From Dryas octopetala (lineage: Eukaryota > Streptophyta > Magnoliopsida > Rosales > Rosaceae), in the NCBI GenBank assembly GCA_963921425.1, contig OY992837.1:3817896-3881895 (forward strand): a DNA stretch of 64,000 bases, in the 5' to 3' direction. Position numbers and translations under genes: made by a program. Positions 47,496 through 58,800 of this stretch are shown here, piece after piece; position 1 is the first letter of the stretch, and every line of letters begins with the position of its first letter. The notes under the pieces were generated by a model. That model was not told where the DNA came from, ran no database searches, and saw nothing but the letters and a program-made list of their open reading frames with translations.

Positions 47496-48207
47496 GTTTG
47501 CTTCACAATTTCAATTTATGCATATTTAGCATGCCTAACTTTCAGATTTGTAATTTATGTTAATGTCTCTGATCGTTAAAAGTTTGGATCTTTTGGTTTT
47601 TTTAGGGAATTTTATTGAGATTAAACAGTTTCAGTTCGTGAAACAGTCTCAGTTCGTGAAACAGTTTCAACTGTGAGTTTTAGATGAATTTTGAATGAAA
47701 TTGTGGTCCTGAAATACATATTATGAATCAAATTTGCAGGTGAAAACAGATTTAGGCAGCCTCACGCTTTTGGTGATTACTGTTGTATAGGACCAAAGGA
47801 CCACAGTTCATTGCATGGTTGGGAGAAGTGAAAAAGGTAATTCATTTATGAGTCGTGTTCTCGGCGCATGTGAGGTGGTCGAACATTCAAAATCTGGACG
47901 ACAACGGTGTAGTCTATGGTTTGAGTTTGAGATCGGAGATGTGGACGCCGATGACATAGCTTAGGGTTTGAGTTTCACTGAATTCAGTTTCAGTGCATTA
48001 AGTGAAACTGAATTTAGACTAAAACTGCATTTAGTCTCTAGTGAAACACTGAATTGATATAATTGTTATTTTTTTTCAAATAAAGGTGTAATTATTTTTT
48101 CTGTAGAAAATAATGGTGTAATTATTTTTTTATTCTAATTAATAATAATGTAAAATTATATTTTTTTTAGTGTAACTGAATTTTTGAAATTCAGTTTCAC
48201 TGATCCA

Positions 48208-48290
48208 CATCAGCGCGCGTCAGAGCACGCATCAAAGTGCGTCAGCACGCGTCAGAGTGCGTCAGCGCGCGCGTCAGAGTGTGTCAGAAG
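48208..48290. repeat. GCGTCAG minisatellite
   Basis: Short repeats of GCGTCAGAG(C/T)(A/G)CGC(A) run as CACGCGTCAGAGTGCGTCAG and similar units within the right half of the Pack-MULE-like element. GC-rich against AT-rich surroundings. Confidence 0.7.
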
Positions 48291-48393
48291 GGTAAAAAAT
48301 GTATTATAAGTTTTTTGGGGTTTTGGGAGAGTTTCTAGATAGGTGAGGGTTTAAGAAAATTTTTAAGTTAGTTTAGGGGGTTTAAAATTACCC

Positions 48394-48994
48394 AATGTAT
48401 ATTAATTTGTGGATGTAATATTCTTTTGCTTAAGGTTGGGTTGTTTCCAATGGCATGTGTACCTTACTTCAAGATCATCAAATATTGTCCATGTCCTCCT
48501 TGTACAACCAGTGCATTTTGTTCCGAGTTTCAGAATTCTTATTTGATTTGTAGGTTGTTGTTCTAAATAATGTCGGTTCTTTTGCAAAATTCAAAAAGAA
48601 AGACCCGGGAATTCTCTCAATTTACAAAAATTCCGCAACTGAAATGACTGATCATCCGGTATCGATCCGTGCTCGTAATAAAGTAGCACATCAAGTGGTT
48701 CTTTTTAGATTGAAGAAGGCCCAGGATTTTCTTCAGCCATTCAGAATCAGAGATTCAGAGGATTGTAAATTTGTAATTCCTTGTGCTCCTTCCTAACATA
48801 TTGAGGTTTTTCCTTCAAAAACTTAAAAAGCCGGATAGTAGTAGGAATGCCCGAATGGATTCAAACTCAATGTCCCTCTATAAACATGGTAATTGACTAA
48901 TTGATCGAAAGATAACAGTGAACAAGCTTTGGAATTAATTAAAATTAAATCACATCAGATATGCATGCATTTATGTTCAGCCACAACCAGCAAG

Positions 48995-49031
<37 letters not shown>

Positions 49032-49175
49032 AAAATTTGCAACAATTGAATCAATGCTTATATGCAAAATATCATAACATTTCAGACGTGCTGAAAGCAC
49101 CTCAAGTTCTAGCCTGCCGATCTATATCACTTACAATTTTGCCTCCCTTCTATATGAACATTTCCCCCAGGCACA
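48394..49175. other. Intergenic
   Basis: No supported gene. A GA microsatellite is at about 48997-49027. The remaining sequence is AT-rich and unremarkable. Confidence 0.5.
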
Positions 49176-49388
49176 TCAAGCAATATGCCTATACAATAAG
49201 AAGTAAGAAACAAAAGATAGAAATACTGGAAGAAGAAACACCACTCGTTTTGGCAGAATCTCAAAGCTCTCAGATCCTTCTTCAACAATGGTCTCTAATT
49301 TTGGAAGATTTGAACATTTTTGGTGGGCTATGATCTGGGGTGGTGCAACTTCGACCCAATTGTGCATGTACCTCCTTCCCTTTGCCAT
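49176..49388 (-). CDS. Possible small protein, 70 residues, C-terminal hydrophobic segment
   Basis: The frame reads MAKGRRYMHNWVEVAPP, then KCSNLPKLETIVEEG and a hydrophobic tail FLLPVFLSFVSYFLLY. The middle resembles a motif (PP...SNLPKLETIVEE) that I associate with small uncharacterised plant proteins, but I cannot name a family. The longer frame to 49391 begins with GTG, so the ATG at 49388 is preferred. On the same strand a good TATA box (TATATATAAGATAG) lies at about 49531-49544, giving a leader of roughly 120 bp. An opposing frame (49028-49333, plus strand) overlaps it and is less convincing. Confidence 0.45.
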   Translation of the reverse strand: MAKGRRYMHNWVEVAPPQIIAHQKCSNLPKLETIVEEGSESFEILPKRVVFLLPVFLSFVSYFLLYRHIA

Positions 49389-49530
49389 CACTGTATGAGG
49401 ATCAAAGATGAAAGGTTACCTATAATTCTCAGAGAAAGCTAAGGTGGGGAAGTTAGATTGTGTTTGTCTAGTAGAAATATGATCAATGATGTAGAGAGAT
49501 ATGGGGTTGGAGAGAGGGATTGGAGAACTA

Positions 49531-49544
49531 TCTTATATATACAT
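49531..49544 (-). promoter_or_regulatory. TATA box for the possible small gene
   Basis: On the minus strand the sequence is TATATATAAGATAG, followed by CT-rich DNA. It is about 150 bp before the ATG at 49388, a normal plant spacing. Confidence 0.45.
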
Positions 49545-50060
49545 CAGGTGAGGGAAGGTCCTGAAGGAAGAGGTGAAAAAATTGGAGGTAGTAGTTGGCC
49601 TTGTAGCACCAAAAATTAGTGGTGCAAATGGGGCCATGTGAGCGACGTTTGAAGAAGTCTGGGAATAGATTTCACGTTTGACAATTGTCATTTGCCAACC
49701 CACCAAAAATAGAAAAAGAAAATCTAGAAGGAAAAACAGAAATGTAATATGAGGGGAAGGGGTGCGGGAAACTTTCATTCATGGCAAATTAACAGTTGGA
49801 CATGGTATTAAAGTAACTTCTCTGTAGCTTAATTCGCGCATTACATACATTTGACCTTTCTCTCAATACATCGTATGAACAATAGCCAGTTCAGTTATAC
49901 CCAAACACTTTTCTTTCCAAGGGCAACCCATGAACAAGGCAGAGCAAAAATACAATCAAATATACCCGTATAGTCATAAGGATCAGGAGGGAGATGGCTG
50001 CTTTGAATAAGAATTTGAACACCAAAGCAGAAGAACTCCTCGCTTTTTACAGTAGATGAT

Positions 50061-53000
50061 TCAGAACAGCTGGAAAAACAAACTCGTTGATCCATCGCCA
50101 AACGATCTCAGATCTGCAGGTTTTACCAAAGCCCTGCACAATGGGCATGTCCGTTCCCTCTCGAACCTGAACAAATAAGTCTGTCAGCAGACAAAGGGGA
50201 TAAAAGAACTACCATAAGCAAGGCTATTGAGTGGTTGTTCATTAAATTTTTGGGGGATTACTCAGGTCAGAGACCATTCCACGGAAACCAAAACTAATTT
50301 TGACAAATTCTCAAACCGATAATATTAACATTCTGCATAGTTTTCTCAATAAGTAAATCATTTTGAAAAAGCAATCAACAATCACTTTGTTTCTCAAAAT
50401 TTGTTATTATGATGTAAAATTTGCAATGCAAGGTAACTGGTCGGATAGGAAAGCAGTTTCAACAAAGACAAAATGTAACTACGGTATTTGGTACAAACAG
50501 TTTTAAAATGCAATATATAAAGACAAAACCTAGACCACAGAAATAAACTAACCACTCTGATACACAGTCCTCACAAAAGATGTGTTTACAACGAAGTAGG
50601 ATGGGAGCATGCATCTTCTCCTGGCAAATAGCACATAGATCACCTGCTGCATTGACCTGCATCAGATCACCGACAACTTAAATGCATGAACCAATAGCTC
50701 TTTCATTTAAGGATCAAAACCACCAAAATAAAACTATGAAAACCTTAAAATCTAAAACCAAAATAGTATCAGTAACACCATCCACAAACAAGGCATTGGT
50801 CAGATGTTGCTTATACTGTGAACATGGTACACAAACCCCCACCACTTGCCATATGATTCATATCACTCAGACAATTCAAATTTCCAAGAAAGTCAATTGG
50901 GAAAAAATATATATCCATTTTACCTGCTCTGATGTTGCATAAGCCCCATAGTGCACCTCCTTGCGTGATAATGCCTTCAATGCAGCAAAGAAGGATTGCA
51001 CCTAACCTCATCGAACAAGGGGAGAGCAAAAAACAGTAATGACATGTGAAAAACTACTTTTTCCAGGAGTCATTCTTCATGAAGAGGTCATAAAACTGGA
51101 GTAATATTGGGAACATAAGAAAAATTATATCAACATAAATTCTTACCTTCTCCACAACAGATGTGAGCTTGAAAGTCAAATATAAGCCTGTCATAAGTGA
51201 CGAAAAAAGACTTCCATATTCTTTGTTCAAGAAGAACCGATACCACACTGGTGTTGGCAACAAGGCACGGTACAACAGCAGTAGATACTCAACCAGAGTA
51301 AGCATTTGACCCTGGAAAAGAGGCACTTCTACAGTGAAAAAGTGATGGGGAATAAAGGAGGGGGGAAAATGTCAATTAAATGAACCTAGCCCTACATTTT
51401 AGTTCCAGCAATCAAATGAAAGACAAGAAGTAATTGCAACAGCTTCATAAGAAGAGCTTTGAGCCAGTTTCTGTTGTTTTGCTTAATCTTTTCCGAAACA
51501 AAAGTAACTTTACCCAATTTACTTTTGCTTAATTTCATAGTACCTCACCTGCTTACGATAGTTATGACCTCTGCTGTTCTTGTAGTATATTAACAGAATA
51601 CACTTGAGAACCATTGCTGCCTGCCGGACCAAGGTGTCTGAAAGCAACCAATTTGAGGTAACCATCACAAGGCACTACAATAACTTAACATATAGCTTAA
51701 ATTTTACAGAAATTGGGAATGAAGCATCTAGTAACAATAAGAACATGAAAATCTCTTATATCCGAACACTTGATGAAGAGACACATGTACGGAAAGCTCA
51801 AAATATGCTTTCAATACAAATAATTTTTGCTACACATAAGATAGAAAACTGCAAAGGTTAAAATAAATGAAAAAAGATGCATGCGCCCACAGAAAGCCAA
51901 AATTACAAGTACAAGTGTAAAGCTAAAATTTCATGCTGTACACAAAAGCAAGAACTACTTCTGAAAAGTGAAGCACCCTCTGTAGGAGAGATTTGAATAT
52001 TAATAAGAAATAAAAACTAAATGTTAAGTTCTTAACACTTTCCCCACTGCTATCCTAAGAATGATGCCACAGAAAGAAAGTTGCTTAAGAGAAATTATCA
52101 CATAAGAAAATTATTTGCTACAAAAAATTGAAAACTGTCAAAATTTGCAAAGAACAGCCACAGTGATAACTTGGGCAAAAAAAGATTACCATTCACCATG
52201 ATGATGAAAACAGCATGCCAGAAAGGTGGAATTACTTTAGGAGGAAGCATAATCAATGGGTACAGAAGGTCATCATTCTGATACCACCAGTAAACGCCAA
52301 CCACATGAAGTGTGAATGCAAGAGAGATGCCAATTAGAACAGAGACTTTCCTCTCTCCCTGCAGCCAACAACCACATCTATGCATAATAAACAAAAGCTC
52401 GCTATGCTAAAACAACAGCAACTGTTGAAAGTTGCAAAATAAATAAATATTAAGTATACCTTCAAAGCTGTCTGTTTCCTTAGAATATCATTTGACTTGA
52501 ACATAACAGCAGCAATCCAAATTGTAACAAAGAAACCTGTAAGTCAATGCAGAGCAAAAATGGTCGCTAATTTGAAAGGAGAGAGGGGAAAAGATGGCCT
52601 AAAAAGGTGAGCTTAAATATGCTCATAATGAGAACCCTTACTCTACAAATGCAAGTATTCCGAATTAATGGCTATGAACAACATTTTATGCAAAAGGTAA
52701 AATCATTCCTGTTTGGTTCTTTTTTATAAGATTCATGTTTGGTTCTTTAATATCTACCAACCTGACAAGTTTCACACAGATGAAGTAGCATGCATAAGCG
52801 GACAACCTGAAGTTGACAATCAAGGTAGAAATGCATATTACCAGTTCATCATACAACTGACTAAAGGCCAAATCAATAGTGTTTTCTTTTATTTTTTATA
52901 TTCCTAGGCAACTTAAGGGACATTGAACCCAAGGAATAGGCCCGTGGAAGTAGATGGGTTTTATCACTCACCAGCACTTAGTTTCAAATATATACTTGGC

Positions 53001-53074
53001 TTTGCTCTTCCTAGCATCTTAATTCTTGATATATATATATATATATATGTGTGTATATTTGTATATGCATGTGT

Positions 53075-53128
<54 letters not shown>

Positions 53129-53979
53129 ACACTCATTGCTACTGATAAATTAGTTATTGGAGGAATACACTTGTCCTCCAACTCACGTCCTCCAAACTTA
53201 CAATACAAATCCCCAAGATGGTTATCAACCCAGTAATCATCAAATAGCAGATACAATGAAATAAATGTCTAACTACAACTGAGCATTCATTTTAAGAGAA
53301 CGAAAAGCATGATCAATATTTGCAAACATAAGTTAGAAAAACACTTACCTTGCAAATGCTGGCGGATGAAGACCACCAATAGAAGCAAAGAAAAAGGCAG
53401 GATCTGCTCAATCCACCTGGCAGCCTGCTGAATGTCATATCTTTGGTAAGAAGAATCCCTGCCATTAGCCCCAGCTCCATCACCTACTTCTCCATCAGCA
53501 CTTCCATTTATCGATTGGGAAATGCCCTCTCCTGAACCACGATCCGTCCTGGTATCTCCCTGACCCTCTTCTGTTGCCAATGTGACAGAGGCCGCCCCAG
53601 CCATTGGTTGTGAAGAAACCTCATTTTGGGGGGCAGTAACTTCCCTCAACTGACCAACTACTAAACCCGCGCCTTCCCTGTCATGCTCTTGTTCCCCTGC
53701 ACCAATTATCCTAATAGAGACCTCCCCGTCATTGTTTGTTGCCACAGATTGGTCTAGCTGACCATGATGGTGATCCCGAAACCCAGCAGAGCTACGCCCA
53801 CTAATCAAAGATTCCGCTTCTTGGTGATTAGAGCGGCCACGGAGAAGACCAGAGTACTCCAGCAAGGCAGAAAGTGGTGCCTGAATGATATTGGAAGCGG
53901 ATAGCATCCCATATCTTCTAGAACTACTATTTCCCGAAGGAGCTCTATACGAGTCAAGATTGCCGCCGGGAGCTTCCAT
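50061..53979 (-). CDS. RNFT1-like membrane RING E3 ubiquitin ligase
   Basis: Eight coding exons in order of translation: 53979-53349, 52536-52460, 52358-52190, 51637-51549, 51311-51147, 51001-50924, 50656-50553 and 50166-50061. All GT-AG and phase matched, 472 residues. The N-terminal 200 residues are Ser/Gly/Glu-rich. A hydrophobic segment ([11 protein letters not shown]) starts a multi-pass region of about five spans ([73 protein letters not shown]). The C3HC4 RING is at about 411-449: [28 protein letters not shown]...CPLC. This is the layout of RNFT/TMEM118-type E3 ligases, implicated in ER or Golgi protein quality control in animals; the plant role is inferred. The ATG at 53979 is chosen because TTTAG/GCAAATGG at 53983 is a good acceptor; a noncoding exon ends at 54181. 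Confidence 0.88.
53080..53128. repeat. (AG)n microsatellite in an intron of the RNFT-like gene
   Basis: A pure AG run of about 48 bp, preceded by (TA)n at 53030-53048. Both are in the 812-bp first coding intron (52537-53348). Confidence 0.9.
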
Positions 53980-54704
53980 TTGCCTAAATGTCCTAGCCCT
54001 AACCATAACCATCACATAATAATAATTAAATAACCCAACAATTCAAAGCAATTCACATGAATATAAAAAAGACAGAATCATCTATTCCGTGCAAACCAAG
54101 AAAGCTTAATGACAAAGGCGCTTGTAAGCATAACTGAGAAGGAAACTTGATGAACGCGAAACGAAGAAATCAGAGCTTACCTTCCTAAGCGAACCACCGA
54201 TGATGGGGTTTCAGGGGAGGAGAGATAGCATCGCAAAAACCCTAACCCTAAATCGAAATAAATAGTGGGAGGAATTGCATCGGCGCCGATGCCAGCCCTG
54301 AATTTTGGGGATGATAGGAGACGATCAATTATTGAAGGAATTGACCGACGAAATGCGTGGAGAAAAGGTTAGGGTTTGGGCAAAAAGAGTGCGAGAATTA
54401 TTAAGAATGTAGAAGAGAACAGCTAGGGGTTGATGGTGATAGGAAGCCAAGCCAGTAAGAGAGATGGTCGAGTCTGTGACCTTCGGTAATTGGATATGGA
54501 AAATGATGTATTTTTTTTTTTTTTTATTTCTCTTTGTGTTTCTTCTCTTTCTCGCTCAATACGGAAGAGCGCGAGAAGAGAAGTGGCCAATACCTCAACC
54601 AGGGGGACAATAAACAATATACTCTCGCTTTTTTTTGTTTTTTTAATCAACCTTGGTTGACCAATGCCCCGGTGGGACTTACCCCTTTTACAAAATAAAA
54701 AAAA
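53980..54704. other. 5' region of the RNFT-like gene
   Basis: The leader intron is likely 53984-54180, and the noncoding exon extends from 54181 upward. No other gene is seen. A poly-T run is at 54510-54525. Confidence 0.5.
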
Positions 54705-55834
54705 GTAAATTATAATTTAGTACCTCAACTTTATATATTGTTTCAATTTAGTACCCCAACTTTAAAACTTTGCAAAAAAGTACCTCAACTTTCATTTTGT
54801 ATCAATTTAGTACCCCAACTTTAAAACCTTGCAAAAAAGTACCTCAACTTTTATTTTGTGTCAAAATAGTACCTCCGTTAATTTTTCTGTCAAAATAGCA
54901 GGGGTATTTTCGTCTTTTCCTTAAATTTAAAAAATAATAATTTTTTTTGAATAAAAAAAATTTAAAATAAAAAAAATTTTTAAAATAATTATTTTAAAAT
55001 AATTAAAATTAAAAAAAAAATTTGGTTCCCTCCCCCCCCGCCCCCACCCCCACCCCCACCCCTCCCCTCCCCAACCAGCCTCTCCCTTCCCCTCCCCAGC
55101 CAGCCCCCACCCTCCCTTCCCCTCCCCTCCCCAGCCCGCCCCCTCCCTGCCCTCCCCTCCTCCCCAGCCCATCCCCAGCCCACCCCCACCCACTCCCCCT
55201 CTCTCTGCCCGACCCACCCCTCCCCCCACCCCAGTCGCGTCGCACCCCCTCCCCCAGCCCCAACCCCCGTCGCACACCCCTGCCCCTCCGCCCAGCCCCG
55301 TTGCACATCCCAGCCCCCGTCCCCCCTCCCTGCCCTCCCCTCCTCCCCAGCCCATCCCCAGCCCACCCCCACCCACTCCCCCTCTCTCTGCCCGACCCAC
55401 CCCTCCCCCCACCCAGTCCCGTCGCACCCCCTCCCCCAGCCCCAACCCCCGTCGCACACCCCTGCCCCTCCGCCCAGCCCCGTTGCACCCCCCAGCCCCA
55501 ACCCCCGTCGCACATCCCAGCCCCAGCCCCTCCCTTCCCCTCCCCGCCCTGCACCCCTTACCCAAAAAATTTTTTTTTTTTATTTTTTTAATTTTTTTTT
55601 TAATTTTTTAAATTTGTTTATTAAAAAAAAAATTATTATTTTTTATTCAAAAAAAATTTATTATTTTTTAAATTTAAGGAAAAGACGAAAATACCCCTGC
55701 TATTTTGACAGAAAAACTAACGGAGGTACTATTTTGACACAAAATGAAAGTTGAGGTACTTTTTTGCAAGGTTTTAAAGTTGGGGTACTAAATTGAAACA
55801 ACATATAAAGTTGAAGTACTAAATTGTAATTTGC
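54705..55834. mobile_element. Inverted-repeat element with C-rich minisatellite core
   Basis: The left arm (from GTAAATTATAATTTAGTACC) and the right arm (ending GTACTAAATTGTAATTTGC) are mirror images over about 270 bp, with TTTAGTACC(C/T)CAACTTT sub-repeats and the block AGCAGGGGTATTTTCGTCTT in each. Between them (55028-55560) lies a sharply C-rich core with a 183-bp tandem repeat. The flanks are A-rich and no reliable target duplication could be read. Long frames on both strands come only from lack of AT-rich stops. The truncated relative is at 8956-9230. Confidence 0.85.
55028..55560. repeat. C-rich minisatellite (183-bp unit), G4-prone on the minus strand
   Basis: CCCTCCCTGCCCTCCCCTCC begins at 55141 and again at 55324, and the sequence remains near-identical for most of the 183-bp unit (the copies differ, for example, at GTCGCGTCG versus GTCCCGTCG). 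A third partial copy is diverged. The opening (55027-55070) is a run of C5-T or C5-A blocks. The complementary strand has many G3+ tracts suitable for G-quadruplexes. Both strands stay open in several frames for over 170 codons, so the long proline-rich or glycine-rich frames are not evidence of a gene. Confidence 0.85.
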
Positions 55835-58800
55835 TCATAAAAAAATATCCTCTATCACGAGCGTATGTATTTGATTATGCCTATTTCTCTCACGTGACCT
55901 ATGATCTAACACATGCTCGGATTTTATGAGCTCCAAGCCTCCAAGTAAACTATAAAAGTGAGATCCTTGACTTTTCATGTGCATTTATTAAATTTTTTAA
56001 AATAGATTTAGATGAAATTTAATGGATTTGCTTGCACATAATGGATTACATAAGAATTTTAATTATTTTCTTTGAATTTTGATGGATTTTAAAATTCATT
56101 AAAATCTGATTTAAGGGCACCTCTTTAATAAATTAGATTGTTAAGTTATGAAGCTTGAGTTGTTAAGTGAATCTTTTGAATTACTTCTTATTATTTTGAC
56201 CTTAATTAAGTTTATCTGATATCCCATTTTGGATGATGGAGACAAACACAACAGTTATATACACTCCTCACTTCCTCACTCACACATACGAAAAGGAAAG
56301 ACAAAAAACAATGGCAATATTATTGTGTTAGGCTACTCCAAGTGCAAGCATGCATTGATATGGACATCCAAACCACATGAAATAGCTCTTGGGCCCCACC
56401 CTTGATTGATCTCTCCGTCATCATCAGCATCATGGTTTGGTTTTAGGCTTTGGGCCAAAATCAAGATACATGCATGAGAGGGCCTGTTACCATCTGATAG
56501 ATGCTACTGATCTTTTGGGCCACCCTCTACTGAAATTTGTAGAAGCCCAATTACCAGCCTATGCTCTACGGATACTTGTGAAGTAAAGCAAACGATACTT
56601 AGACATGGCCCATCAGAAGTTGCTTCAATTTATTGTATTTATCTGAGCCCACTTTATATGAGAATTAAGATGCTAATATCTGGGGGCTGCTATACATTCT
56701 TATAGGGTCCCAACTCCCAATATAACTTATTGTACATTGCTTTCCAAAAGTCAACCATGGAAGTTTTTAAAATGAATGATAAATTTTAAATAATCATAAG
56801 GGATATTGTATAAATATCGCTAGATTAAATTTGTATATATTAAAATTAATAATTTATTGATTCATTAAATTAAATCCAACCATTAATTGTCTCAGATAGT
56901 CATTTATATTCAAAATTTAACCCTTAAAAAAAGGGTACTGAGTCAAACTATTATTTCAATGCATAAATCTATATCGAATTATCTCACAAAAAAAAAAAAG
57001 TATATTTATGCTCCTTTCATAATTTATGCAACTCACACGTGGATCAACAAAACAATAAGAACAAAATAATTAATCTTCATAGTTTGAGGTGCGGGAATGG
57101 CTCTTCTATAAGCCCAAGGATGGTTTGAGCAGTAATTTTATTTTATTTTATTAAGACAAAGTATTTTATTTTACGATGTGGACTCGAATTTAAGTTGAAT
57201 TCTCCAATTTTCAGCAGTTCAAGAGCTTCTAAGTGTTTAAAAGGACCATTTGATCGATAAACAATCTCACATGCACCTAAAGGGCTTGATGGTTAAGTGT
57301 TAATTGTAAGTCTTCAAGTTAAATACCAACTTAATCCAATACTTAAACCTCCGCACATATTTAACAAAGGAAAATTATAAATGAAAAGGGCAAATCAGTA
57401 ATTTGAAGAAGTTGGGCAACAAACAGCTGATTGGACACCTGGGGAACATGGGCCCAAGAGGAGGACAACAAACAACAAAGTGGCCCTTCTTTCATATCAC
57501 ACACGCAATGCTAGCAACGCCACCACATCACGAGCAACCAATAGCGACAAAGTGGCCCTTCTGTAATTTGGTCATTAGAAGCTTCTAAATTGCGCCTGGT
57601 GCAAATTTGGCTCCAGCACATAGAAAATGAAATTGCTGTATTTCACAGGGGCGATTTGGTCATTGCACACTTACTCAATCACCCCGGACCCGGTTTTGCT
57701 TTACATCCCACTTACCACTATTTCATTTCAGTCCACACCTTTCATGCCTATCTTTCTCGCTCCTATTAGGATGCTGGATTGTAGGTCATGTGCGCGCGCG
57801 GAGTACTTTAGCATTTGGGGTCTGTAGAGTGTGGACCCAAGTTGCATCATTACAGAAAATGTGTCAGATCATATGAGCTGGCTTGTGTATTTGACAATCT
57901 CAGAAGCCATATATAGAAAACTCCTTGTGGTTTTTTTCTTATTTGGATTTTTATTTCTTTCTAGGTGTCTTTATGGGGTTTGGAATGTCCCTACGGTTTG
58001 AGGAAATAAAATATATATAAATTTATTTTGAGAATAATGTGGGAGTGACTTGAGTAAAAGTGACTTTTAAGACTTTGGTGTGGGTGTCGAGAGTAACTAG
58101 GTGTGGTGAGATAATTTTTTTGTAAAGTTTACCATTTTTTTTTTTTAATGATTTTTTTATTTTGGTTTTCGGAGATCCTAATCTATTTTGTGAAACTAAT
58201 TCAAGGACAAAATTGGATTGATTTTTTATTATAATAAATTAGGTTTAAATTATTGATACTATGATAGTCAAGGTTCCGCATGGCATTTCAATAGAAGATG
58301 AAACAACAAATCTTGACTCAACATGTCACACTATTTATGCTCTTTTCAAGAGTTCTACAAAACAGACTAATTTTCTTATTAAATAAAAAAATTATACATT
58401 ATAGTTAATATTTTTTTAGAAATTAATTACACTTATACTCCCTGGGATTTATCGTCTTTTCACATACACCTCATGGGGTTTCAAAAATTACACATACACC
58501 TTTTGATATTTTAAAATTATTGCATATAACCCCTTATAATGAAACAAAAAATAATAAAAAAGTATGCAAAAATGTATACTAAGAGGTGAAATAACCTAAT
58601 AAAATTACTCATTGTGTAAGGTTCAACTTCAATACAAATATTTTCTTTTTTGTTTATTTATTGTTTTCTCTTGCAGGGATTATATGCAATAATTTTGAAA
58701 TCTCAATGAGTGTATGTATACTTTTTTAAACCTCATGTAGTGTATGCGAAAAGATGATAAACCTCAGAGGGTATAAGTGTACATAACTCATTTTTTACCG

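Larger units (their letters stand above)
46617..48393. mobile_element. Pack-MULE-like element carrying gene fragments
   Basis: The left arm (from GTAAACTATTTAAAACTACC, through AAACCTCCACCT, to TCTCTCCCAAAACCCC at about 46726) is matched in reverse complement by the right arm (GGTAATTTTAAACCCC, AAACCCTCACCT, ACTCTCCCAAAACCCC, 48290-48393). Between them is GC-rich sequence (46860-47220) and intron-exon-like sequence, including a clathrin heavy chain exon. A CAGCGCGCGTCAGAGTGCGT-type minisatellite is near 48208-48290. Target duplication was not found; borders are approximate. Confidence 0.6.

Noticed and set aside
54927..55591. Long glycine-rich or proline-rich reading frames (174-212 codons) on both strands
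   Set aside because: They run through a C-rich minisatellite where stop codons cannot easily arise. Frames are open on both strands, the repeat unit is tandem, and no start context or domain exists.
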